40,326 nucleotides of DNA from Gammaproteobacteria bacterium (GTDB lineage Bacteria > Pseudomonadota > Gammaproteobacteria > Eutrophobiales > Eutrophobiaceae), in assembly GCA_016179185.1 (NCBI GenBank), contig JACORW010000021.1, positions 1-40,326 on the forward strand, given 5' to 3'. Below the pieces are notes generated by a model. The model saw only the letters and a program-made list of their open reading frames with translations. It was not told the origin of the DNA and searched no databases. Both the position numbers and the translations under genes were made by a program. Shown here piece by piece: positions 8,912-18,014 of this stretch. Every line of letters begins with the position of its first letter. Positions within the stretch are counted from its first letter, which is position 1.

Positions 8912-9985
8912 TCAGCCCGAGGCCCGCGGATCGGCGCATCCGTGGTGTGCGCGGCTCAAATCGTGCACGGCCTCGACCAGTGCGAAAACATTATCCGGGT
9001 CCGCCTGTGGCTGGATCCCGTGTCCCAGATTGAACACGTGTCCCGGCCCGGCGCCGTACCGCGCCAGCACCGCGGCGGCCTCCCGGCGCACGACTTCCGG
9101 CGCAGCCGTCAATACGCAGGGATCGAGATTGCCCTGCAGGGCCACGCGCTGTCCGATGCGCGCCCGGGCCGCCCCCAGATCGGCAGTCCAATCCACGCCC
9201 ACCGCATCGCAGCCGCACGCGGCGATGTCCTCCAGACAGGCGCTCGCGCCCTTGCTGAACACGATCACCGGCGCCTCCACCCGTGCCTGACGCAGCCCGG
9301 CGATGATTTCTTTCATGTAGTGCAGTGAGAATTCGCGGTACCCCGCCGGGGTCAACACACCGCCCCAGGTGTCGAACAGCATCAGGACGTCGGCGCCCGC
9401 GGACGCCTGGGCTTGAAGATATCGCGCAATGCACCGTGCGAGCTTGCGCAGCAGGGCATGCAACAGCCCCGGGTCGCCGTACAGCATCCCCCTGGCATGG
9501 ACGAATTCCCTGCCCGGCGCCCCTTCGATCATGTAGGTCGCCAGCGTCCACGGGCTGCCGGCAAAACCGATCAGCGGCAGGCGATCGTGCAGTTCGCGAC
9601 GAATCAGCCGCATCGCGTCCATGACATAACGCAACTCCATCTCCGGATCGGGGTCCCCGAGGCGGTTCAGGTCCGCGATACTTCGGACGCTGCGTTCCAG
9701 TCGCGGTCCTTCATTTTCGATGATGGTCAGACCCATTCCCATGGCGTCCGGGATCGTGAGGATATCGGAGAACAGGATCGCGGCATCCAGATCAAAACGT
9801 CGCAACGGCTGCAGCGCCACTTCACAGGCCAGTTCCGGCGTCTTGCACAGCGCGAGAAAACTGCCGGCGCGCTCGCGCGTGGCGCGATACTCCGGCAGAT
9901 AGCGCCCCGCCTGGCGCATGATCCAGATCGGTGTTGCATCAACCGGTTCGCGCCGCAATGCGCGCAGCAACCTGTGCTGTTTCAT
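8912..9985 (-). CDS. hemE: Uroporphyrinogen decarboxylase
   Basis: Cytosolic haem-pathway enzyme converting uroporphyrinogen III to coproporphyrinogen III, 357 aa, normal family length. Signatures are IWIMRQAGRYLPEYR (about 22-36), ILFSDILTIPDAMG, GFAGSPWTLATYMIEG and FNLGHGIQPQADPDNV near the C-terminus. The start ATG at 9985 lies 18 bases downstream of the dgt stop, placing hemE last in the aroK-aroB-dgt-hemE unit. Nothing in the sequence looks damaged. Confidence 0.96.
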   Translation of the reverse strand: MKQHRLLRALRREPVDATPIWIMRQAGRYLPEYRATRERAGSFLALCKTPELACEVALQPLRRFDLDAAILFSDILTIPDAMGMGLTIIENEGPRLERSVRSIADLNRLGDPDPEMELRYVMDAMRLIRRELHDRLPLIGFAGSPWTLATYMIEGAPGREFVHARGMLYGDPGLLHALLRKLARCIARYLQAQASAGADVLMLFDTWGGVLTPAGYREFSLHYMKEIIAGLRQARVEAPVIVFSKGASACLEDIAACGCDAVGVDWTADLGAARARIGQRVALQGNLDPCVLTAAPEVVRREAAAVLARYGAGPGHVFNLGHGIQPQADPDNVFALVEAVHDLSRAHHGCADPRASG

Positions 9986-10003
9986 GGGTCTCCAGACGAT
10001 CTT

Positions 10004-11154
10004 TCACGCCACCTGATTCGGGTCCGTTACGCGCTGATATTCGGCAATAGCGTAACGATCGGTCATGCCGGCGATGTAGTCGGCGACCAGTCGCGTGCGC
10101 CCGGCGACGTTACGGTCAGGGGCCAGCCCGGCAATCCGATCCTGAACATCGTGCGGGAGCAATAACTCATTCTCCATGAACAGGGCAAACAATGCCGTCA
10201 CAATCCGTTCCGCCTTGTGGGACATGCGCTGTACGCGATAATGCCGGTACAGGTTCCGGCCCAGAAACCGTTTCAAGTCCAGGTGCTGATGTTGCATCCC
10301 GTCGCTCAGGGAGACAAGCGGGTGGCGCACTGCGCGAACGGAATCTATTGTTTCCGGATTGAATTCCAGTATGCGTTTCCGGCTGGTCGCCACCAGATCG
10401 GAAACGACCTGATTGATCATGCGCCGCACGAGCTCATGTACCAGCCGGCGCTCAGGAATGTCCGGCCACTGCCGGCGCACCAGCGCCAGCTGGTCGGCGA
10501 ACAACGCGCATTCACCAAGCTGCTCCACGGTTATCAACCCGGAACGCAGGCCATCATCCACGTCATGATTGTTGTAGGCGATTTCATCGGCAAGATTCGC
10601 GACCTGCGCTTCCAGCCCGGGCTGACCGCCGTCCAGAAACCGCCTGCCCACTTCTCCGAGCGATTCGGCCCGGGCGCGCGGGCAGTGTTTCAGAATGCCT
10701 TCGCGCGTTTCAAACGTGAGATTCAGCCCGGGAAACGCGGCATAGCGTTCCTCGAGCAGATCCACGACGCGCAGCGACTGCAGGTTGTGCTCGAATCCGC
10801 CGTGGTCGGCATGCAGCGGTTGAGCGCGTCCTGGCCGGCATGCCCGAACGGCGTGTGGCCAAGGTCGTGCGCGAGGCAGATGGCCTCGGTGAGGTCCTCG
10901 TTCAGCCCGAGGGCGCGGGCCACGGTTCTTCCTATCTGGGCCACCTCAATGGAATGCGTCAGCCGCGTGCGGAACATATCGCCTTCGTGGTTGACGAACA
11001 CCTGCGTCTTGTACTCCAGCCGCCGGAATGCGGACGAATGGATCACGCGATCGCGATCGCGCTGATACTGATCGCGGAATTCCGCCGCGGGCTCCGCATG
11101 GATCCGGCCGCGGGAGGTTTCAGAGCGGGCCGCATACGGCTGAAGCGCATTCAT
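10004..11154 (-). pseudogene. dgt: dGTPase-like HD hydrolase, frameshifted
   Basis: Deoxyguanosinetriphosphate triphosphohydrolase-like protein (HD superfamily), about 384 aa if repaired. The N-terminal part from 11154 carries [30 protein letters not shown] and the metal-binding [14 protein letters not shown]. The frame breaks at about 10805-10812, just after DALNRCM: the next expected block [22 protein letters not shown] is intact in another frame and continues to the stop at 10004. One missing base explains this. The rest is well conserved, so either a recent null mutation or a sequencing/assembly error is possible. The start overlaps the aroB stop (ATGA), as expected for an intact operon member. 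Confidence 0.85.
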
Positions 11155-12239
11155 GAGGTTTCCGGAAGGCAGGCCGAGATTGCCGCCATGACATCCTCGT
11201 CGCTCGCGTTATCCTCCAGTGCGGCACTGCCGATGGCATCCAGCAGCACCAGCCGCAACCGGCCCGATCTGGATTTCTTGTCCACTCCCATGAACTCGCG
11301 CAGCCGCAGCGCCGAAATTCCCGGTGCAACGCGCGTCGGCAGTTCACAGCGTCGCAGCACGTCCGCAATCCGGGCCACGGCACCGGCGTCAATTCGTCCC
11401 AGCCGCACCGACAGTTCCGCGGCGATCATCATGCCGGCAGCCACCGCCTCGCCGTGCAGCCAGCCGCGGTAATCGAGCGCGGTCTCCATTGCATGTCCGA
11501 AGGTATGGCCGAAATTCAGCAGCGCGCGCGCACCAACCTCGGTTTCGTCCCCGGCTACGATTTGCGCCTTGATGCGGCAGCAGCGCTCAATGGCATGCGG
11601 CAGCGCATCGGCATTCAATGCCAGCAGTCGATCGATATTTTCCTCAAGCCAGCGGAAAAACCCGGCATCGCGGATCAGGCCGTACTTGATCATCTCCGCC
11701 ATGCCCGCGCGCAATTCCCTGCGCGGCAGGGTTGCCAGCACCTCGGTGTCGGACAGGACCACGCGCGGCTGATGAAACGCGCCGATCATGTTCTTGCCCA
11801 GTTCGTGATTGACCGCCGTCTTTCCGCCGACGGAAGAATCTACCTGCGCCAGCAGCGTCGTGGGTATCTGGATGAAGGCGATACCACGCTGGTAACAGGC
11901 CGCGGCAAACCCGGCGATGTCGCCAATGACGCCTCCGCCCAGTGCGAAGATGCATGCGTCCCGACTGTACCGGTGCCGCAGCAATTCGGTGATGATCTGA
12001 TTCATCACCGCCAGCGTCTTGTGCTGCTCGCCGTCCGGCAGCACCAGCGTGCGGACCTCCGAGCCGGTCAGCGCATCGCGGACGCGCGCCAGGTATAACG
12101 GGGCCACCGTCGAATTCGTCACCACGAGAGCCTGCGGTCCCGGCAGCCAGCGGGTAACGATGTCCGGCGCGGACAGGATGCCGGCGCCGATCAGGATCGG
12201 ATAACTTCGCGGACCCAGGTCAACGATCACTTCGCGCAT
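11151..12239 (-). CDS. aroB: 3-dehydroquinate synthase
   Basis: Second step of the shikimate pathway (DAHP to 3-dehydroquinate, NAD and divalent-metal dependent), 362 aa. Family blocks: [66 protein letters not shown] and [13 protein letters not shown] with metal-ligand histidines. The open frame runs upstream through aroK, but the ATG at 12239 precedes the [16 protein letters not shown]-terminus and gives the correct length. It overlaps the aroK end by 13 bases and dgt by four, so the three are one transcript. Confidence 0.96.
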   Translation of the reverse strand: MREVIVDLGPRSYPILIGAGILSAPDIVTRWLPGPQALVVTNSTVAPLYLARVRDALTGSEVRTLVLPDGEQHKTLAVMNQIITELLRHRYSRDACIFALGGGVIGDIAGFAAACYQRGIAFIQIPTTLLAQVDSSVGGKTAVNHELGKNMIGAFHQPRVVLSDTEVLATLPRRELRAGMAEMIKYGLIRDAGFFRWLEENIDRLLALNADALPHAIERCCRIKAQIVAGDETEVGARALLNFGHTFGHAMETALDYRGWLHGEAVAAGMMIAAELSVRLGRIDAGAVARIADVLRRCELPTRVAPGISALRLREFMGVDKKSRSGRLRLVLLDAIGSAALEDNASDEDVMAAISACLPETS

Positions 12240-12754
12240 GGCAGCTGCAGCGCCCGGCAAATCAGATTCACGGAATGTGACACCGATCCCTCCCCGGTAT
12301 CCACAATGCAGTCGGCCACCTCCTGGTAAAGGGATTCCCGCTGCGCCGCCAGTTCCCGGATCCGCAGCATGCGATCCCCGTCCTGCAACAACGGGCGTTT
12401 CTTGTCCCGGGCGGTGCGGCGGCCCAGCAGCTCCGGGGCGGCGCGCAGATATACCACCGTCCCGCTGTGCTTGAGCGCCGCGCGATTTTCCGGCAGCAGC
12501 ACCGCTCCGCCGCCGGTCGCCAGCACAATACCGCGCATTTTCACCAGCTCCAGAAGCAATTTTGATTCCCTGGCCCTGAATCCGTCCTCTCCTTCTATGT
12601 CGAAGATTACTCCAATCTCGACGCCGGTCCGGCGCATCAGTTCCTCGTCGCAATCAATGAAATTCCGGCCAAGCCGGGATGCCAGGCGCCGGCCGACGGA
12701 GGACTTGCCGACGCCCATGGGGCCAACCAGGAAAATATTGTCGCCGTCGTGCAT
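12227..12754 (-). CDS. aroK: Shikimate kinase
   Basis: Phosphorylates shikimate at O3, 175 aa, close to E. coli AroK. Walker A is GPMGVGKSSVGRRLA (about 11-25); the shikimate-binding region has FIDCDEELMRRTG, GFRARES and ATGGGAVL; the lid arginine region is KKRPLL. An in-frame ATG at 12829 would add 25 nonconserved residues and start inside the pilQ terminator region, so ATG 12754 was chosen. It sits downstream of pilMNOPQ behind a terminator and probably has its own promoter or receives read-through. Confidence 0.94.
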   Translation of the reverse strand: MHDGDNIFLVGPMGVGKSSVGRRLASRLGRNFIDCDEELMRRTGVEIGVIFDIEGEDGFRARESKLLLELVKMRGIVLATGGGAVLLPENRAALKHSGTVVYLRAAPELLGRRTARDKKRPLLQDGDRMLRIRELAAQRESLYQEVADCIVDTGEGSVSHSVNLICRALQLPCAK

Positions 12755-12827
12755 GGGAATAACCGGATACGCGTCGAACACCCTGCCATCGCACATCCCC
12801 GGTGGCAAGCCCGGCCGTGCCCCGGGC

Positions 12828-12854
12828 AAAAAAAAGCGCGGCAGTGCCGCGCTT
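12828..12854 (-). terminator. Intrinsic terminator of pilMNOPQ
   Basis: A perfect 10-bp inverted repeat (AAGCGCGGCA / TGCCGCGCTT at 12834-12843 and 12845-12854) is followed, reading the minus strand, by a run of eight T residues (12835-12828). It starts about 20 bases after the pilQ stop, so it should end pilus operon transcription before aroK. Confidence 0.85.
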
Positions 12855-12874
12855 CTTCAAAGGTCAGAAGGAAC

Positions 12875-15004
12875 TCAGATGGCCAAATCTTCCCTGAGAA
12901 TCTTGGGTGTCACGAAAATCAGCAGTTCAGTGCGCGATTTCTCCACGCGGTTCTTCTTGAACAGCAAGCCCACCACCGGCACATCGCTGAAGAACGGCAC
13001 TCGATCGGTGGACTTCCGATCGACCTGGTTGAAGATCCCGCCGAGGACCACGGTTTCGCCGTCATCCACCAGTACCTGCGTGGTCACGGAACGCGTATTG
13101 ATGGGCGGCGTGCCGAGCACGTCCGGCGCGCCACGGGTGTCCTGATTGACCACGAGATCCAGCAACACGCGATTGTCCGGCGTGATCTGCGGCGTGACGC
13201 GCAGCGACAGCACGGCCTTCTTGAACGACACCGACGTCGCGCCGCTGGATGTGGCCGACTGGTACGGGATCTCCACGCCGGACTCTATCGTCGCCTCGCT
13301 CTGGTTGGAGGTGATGACTTTGGGATTCGCGATCTCCTCGCCGCGGCCTTCGGCGAGCAGCGCCGACAGCTCCAATTGCAGCAGGTAGGTGCCAATCTTG
13401 CCGATTGCAAAGGCAAGCGAACTTGTCGCGCCGGGGACCGGCAGGTTCACCAGCAGACCGTCATCTCCGCCGACGTCCTGAAAGCCGGAGCCATTTTCCG
13501 CATCAATGACACCACCCCCCCGCGTACCCCCTGCTCCCCAGAATGTCTTGCCGAGCGCCAATCCAGCGGCCGAGGTCTCAGCCCTGGACGTTCCGAACTT
13601 GACGCCCAGGTCCTTCGTGAAGCTCTCATCGGCGTTCACGATGCGCGACTCGATCAGGACCTGCCGGATCGGGATATCCAGTTTCGACACCATGTCGCGG
13701 ATAGCCTCCAGGCTGGCCGCGACGTCCTGGATGATGAGCGTGTTGGTGCGATCGTCAATGGAAACGTTCCCGCGTTCGGACAGCAGATTGTTCTCCTCGG
13801 ATTGAATCAGTGCGGCCAGATCCGATGCCTTGGCATAATTGATCTGCACGAACTCGGTGCGCAACGGCGCCAGTTCCTCGACCTGTTTCTGCGATTCCAG
13901 TTCCAGCTTTTCGCGCGCGGCAATCTCTTCCTGCGGCGCAACCATCATGACGTTGCCGTCCTGCCGCATTCCCAGGCCGCGTGCGCGCAGGATGATGTCC
14001 AGGGCCTGGTCCCACGGGACATTTTTCAGGCGCAGCGTGACGTTGCCGCTCACCGTGTCGCTCGCCACAAGATTCAGCCCGGTAAAGTCGGCGATCAGCT
14101 GCAGAACGGCACGCACCTCGATGTCCTGGAAATTCAGGGACAGCCGCTCACCGGTGAAGCCGAATTTCTCCCTCTTCATTGCCTCCTGCTGGTCGGCGGT
14201 CAGCGGGCGCACCTCGATGGTGAATGTGTTGTCGGCCTGATACGCAAGATGGTCATATTGCTCCGTCGTCGTGCTGATCGTCATCCGGGTTCCGCCGGCG
14301 TGCGGTTTGGTGTCGATGATCTTGACCGGCGTGGCGAAGTCCACGACATCCAGCTTGCGATCCAGGTCCGGGGGCAGCGTCGCACCCATGAAATCAGCCA
14401 CGATCTGGCCGGATTCCTGGCCGAGATTGACCCCCATGGACGGATCGGAAAGCGTAATCAGGATGCGTCCTTCGCCGTTGTCACCGCGGCGGAAATCTAT
14501 GCTTTCAATGCTGCCGCCGGCACCCGCCGACTCCATGGGCATGGATCCTGCCGCTGCCGAAGCGCCCGCAACAGCCGTGCCGAGCGTAACGATGAGCGAA
14601 TTGCCCTCAATCTCCATTTCATAGGACACGGGCCGGACCAGATTGATGACCACCCGGGTCCGCCCGCCGGACTCGACCGCCGCAAGACTGTGCGCCATGC
14701 CGATGCCGATGGACTGCGATTTTTCCGCCAGCTTCAGGCCGATACCGGGCAGATCGATGGCGATGCGCGCCGGATTATCGATGGTGAAATTGACCGGTTC
14801 TTCCTGCAGCGGTTCGGAAAAATCCAGTTTCAGCTGCACCCGGTCTCCCGGCAACGTCGAGTAGCTCGCGCCATCGAGTGTCGCCGCCTCGGCGGCGACA
14901 AACATCCCGGCGAACAGGAAGGCTGCCAGCACGCGTGCCGCAGTGCGCCCGTTCGATTCGCGTCCCGTTTGCTTCTGCAGAGAATTCTGCGTCGAGTAAG
15001 TCAT
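12875..15004 (-). CDS. pilQ: Type IV pilus outer-membrane secretin PilQ
   Basis: Secretin forming the outer-membrane channel for the pilus, 709 aa from ATG 15004. After a signal peptide (hydrophobic VLAAFLFAGMFVAAEA, cleavage before ATLDG) come two AMIN-type peptidoglycan-binding regions (about 30-260), an STN/N0 domain with ISLNFQ-like RLSLNFQDIEVRAVLQLIADF (about 285-350), an N1/NolW domain (EFVQINYAKASDLAALI, about 380-450) and the C-terminal secretin domain with VLIESRIVNADE, VNQDTRGAPDVLG and VVLGGIF. A TTG at 15031 would extend it into pilP and is less likely. It is the last gene of the pilus operon. Confidence 0.95.
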   Translation of the reverse strand: MTYSTQNSLQKQTGRESNGRTAARVLAAFLFAGMFVAAEAATLDGASYSTLPGDRVQLKLDFSEPLQEEPVNFTIDNPARIAIDLPGIGLKLAEKSQSIGIGMAHSLAAVESGGRTRVVINLVRPVSYEMEIEGNSLIVTLGTAVAGASAAAGSMPMESAGAGGSIESIDFRRGDNGEGRILITLSDPSMGVNLGQESGQIVADFMGATLPPDLDRKLDVVDFATPVKIIDTKPHAGGTRMTISTTTEQYDHLAYQADNTFTIEVRPLTADQQEAMKREKFGFTGERLSLNFQDIEVRAVLQLIADFTGLNLVASDTVSGNVTLRLKNVPWDQALDIILRARGLGMRQDGNVMMVAPQEEIAAREKLELESQKQVEELAPLRTEFVQINYAKASDLAALIQSEENNLLSERGNVSIDDRTNTLIIQDVAASLEAIRDMVSKLDIPIRQVLIESRIVNADESFTKDLGVKFGTSRAETSAAGLALGKTFWGAGGTRGGGVIDAENGSGFQDVGGDDGLLVNLPVPGATSSLAFAIGKIGTYLLQLELSALLAEGRGEEIANPKVITSNQSEATIESGVEIPYQSATSSGATSVSFKKAVLSLRVTPQITPDNRVLLDLVVNQDTRGAPDVLGTPPINTRSVTTQVLVDDGETVVLGGIFNQVDRKSTDRVPFFSDVPVVGLLFKKNRVEKSRTELLIFVTPKILREDLAI

Positions 15005-15023
15005 GGCCTGTTCCCCAAGGAGG

Positions 15024-15581
15024 TTATTCAATTAAAGCAAGTGCGGCCGGGCGTTCTTCCCACCGGCCCTGAGTGTTCTGGACAATCTCGCGTAGTTCGA
15101 TCTTGTCCTCGAATATGTTCACGATCTTCCCGATGTTGCGACCGATGTAATTGCCCACCTTGACCCGATGCACGACCCCGCTCGGGTCCTTGATAATTCC
15201 CCAGTTGTCGTCCGGATCGGCGATGGTCCCGACCATCCTGAGACTGTCCAGTTCAAACTGCTCCAGTTCCTCGCGGTTCCGGTTTTTTATTTCCTGCTCC
15301 AGTTCCTTGGTCAACCCGGACGTGCCCGCAATGTCTTTCGCATCCTGTTCGGTCTGAACGTAAAACGCCTGGAACGGATCGCGCGCGCCGGCGTCGGCGG
15401 CCTTGTACGCATACGCCTCATAGGGCCTGATTTCCGGAAGCGGATCAATGCGCCCGCCCGGCCGTTTCAGCACCTCATCCACGTATTGCTGCAGATCGCT
15501 TTTATCCTTGGAGACACACCCGCCCACCGCGATCAGCGCAAGCAGTGGCCAGAACAGGTGCATGGCTGCATGGTCCTTCAT
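15024..15581 (-). CDS. pilP: Type IV pilus assembly lipoprotein PilP
   Basis: Inner-membrane lipoprotein linking PilNO to the secretin, 185 aa. The signal peptide ends in a lipobox LIAVGGC with the lipidated cysteine at residue 22. The C-terminal beta domain (about 95-180) contains SLRMVGTIADPDDNWGIIKDPSG-type blocks followed by VHRVKVGNYIGRNIG, the HR-domain that docks on PilQ. A GGAGG ribosome site overlaps the pilO end and places the start at 15581. It lies between pilO and pilQ in the standard order. Confidence 0.94.
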   Translation of the reverse strand: MKDHAAMHLFWPLLALIAVGGCVSKDKSDLQQYVDEVLKRPGGRIDPLPEIRPYEAYAYKAADAGARDPFQAFYVQTEQDAKDIAGTSGLTKELEQEIKNRNREELEQFELDSLRMVGTIADPDDNWGIIKDPSGVVHRVKVGNYIGRNIGKIVNIFEDKIELREIVQNTQGRWEERPAALALIE

Positions 15582-15582
15582 A

Positions 15583-16200
15583 TCAGGACTCCTCCTCCAA
15601 AGCGCGATAGGTCTTGGCGGTCGCGGACATCGTCAGTGTCCCGCCGGCGGAGGCGCCCTTTCCCTTGTCAGCTCCCTTGCCCGCCTTGTTAATCGTCACG
15701 TCATGCGTCGTGACAATGCGCGGCAGCGCGGCTATGCCGCTGACGAACTGCCCGAACTGGTGATAATTGCCGGTGACCTTGAGACTGATGGGCAGTTCGG
15801 CATAGAACTCGGAAGTCTTCTCGGGCGAAGGCTGAAACAGGTCGAATTCCAGCCCGGCGGAGAGACCGGTCTGGGATATGTCAACGATCAGGCCCGCCAC
15901 TTCGGTCTTGTTGGGAAGCTGGCGCAGCATGTCGCCGAAGGACTGCTGCATTTCCTTCATCTGCTCCTTCAGGGCATTCAGATTCGCGGATTTCTTCTGC
16001 TTTTCCTCGAACGCGGTTTTGAGTTCCGCCTCTTTCTTCTCGACGGTCTGAAATTCCGCTACCAGATTCTTGATGTGGAAGTTCCAGCCGCCAAAGATCA
16101 ATCCGACGCACAGCACCGCGCCCGCAATCGCCTGCACGGGCAATGGCCACATTCCGGGATTGTTGGGGTCAAGATTCTTGAAATTGTCAGCGAAGCTCAT
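15583..16200 (-). CDS. pilO: Type IV pilus alignment protein PilO
   Basis: Inner-membrane component pairing with PilN, 205 aa. It has a short cytoplasmic N-terminus (MSFADNFKNLDPNN), one transmembrane helix (about 25-43), a coiled coil rich in Lys/Glu (about 47-90) and a ferredoxin-like periplasmic domain with ISQTGLSAGLEFDLFQP and LPISLKVTGNYHQFGQFVSGIAALPRI-like residues. The start overlaps the pilN stop by four bases, and the pilP start follows within two bases of its stop, so the operon is tightly coupled. Confidence 0.94.
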   Translation of the reverse strand: MSFADNFKNLDPNNPGMWPLPVQAIAGAVLCVGLIFGGWNFHIKNLVAEFQTVEKKEAELKTAFEEKQKKSANLNALKEQMKEMQQSFGDMLRQLPNKTEVAGLIVDISQTGLSAGLEFDLFQPSPEKTSEFYAELPISLKVTGNYHQFGQFVSGIAALPRIVTTHDVTINKAGKGADKGKGASAGGTLTMSATAKTYRALEEES

Positions 16201-16762
16201 GTGTCTTCTTCCCCTTCAGCCTTGGGCACCACCTGGCTGAATTTCAACGTGAACGTGCTGATCCGCAATCCGCTTTCGCTCCTGGCCTGGATGACATCCA
16301 ATTGCGGTTTTTGCAGCCATTTGGAAGACTCAAGATTGCGCATGAACGTTGACACGCGCGCATTGGATTGAGCCTCGCCGATGATGGTGATCTTGTCGCC
16401 CTTCTGCGTAATCTGATTGACATTTACCCCCTCGGGCAGGCTCTCCACGAGCGCATCGAAGAATCGCACCACCAGCGGGCGATTGCGCTGCAGGCCTTCA
16501 ATGGCCTTCATGCGCGCGATGAGCCGGTCACGCTCCTTGGTCAATGCCTCGATTTCCTTGATCTTCGCATCGAGTTTTACGGCTTCGGCCTCAAGGTATG
16601 CATTGCGATCCCGCTGCCGTTCGATGCGGGCGTTCTGATACAGGTGGAGACTGCCGACCGCCAGGGCCGCCACGGCCACGAACCCGAGCATGAGGAACCC
16701 GAACTCCTTCTGCTTTTCCTTGCGGAGTTCTTCGCGCCACGGCAGTAGATTTATGCGAGCCA

Positions 16763-16763
<1 letters not shown>
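16197..16763 (-). CDS. pilN: Type IV pilus assembly protein PilN
   Basis: Bitopic inner-membrane protein that binds cytoplasmic PilM through its N-terminus and PilO in the periplasm, 188 aa. The PilM-binding motif INLLPWREE is at residues 4-12. A transmembrane helix spans about 25-42, a coiled coil about 48-80, and a periplasmic ferredoxin-like domain follows (LVESLPEGVNVNQITQKGD). The start codon overlaps the pilM stop by one base. Confidence 0.95.

Positions 16764-18014
<1,251 letters not shown>

Noticed and set aside
12749..15163. 804-aa open frame antisense to pilQ
   Set aside because: It mirrors pilQ on the other strand; codon-position GC bias in GC-rich DNA produces such frames. There is no domain-like sequence, and pilQ is unambiguous.
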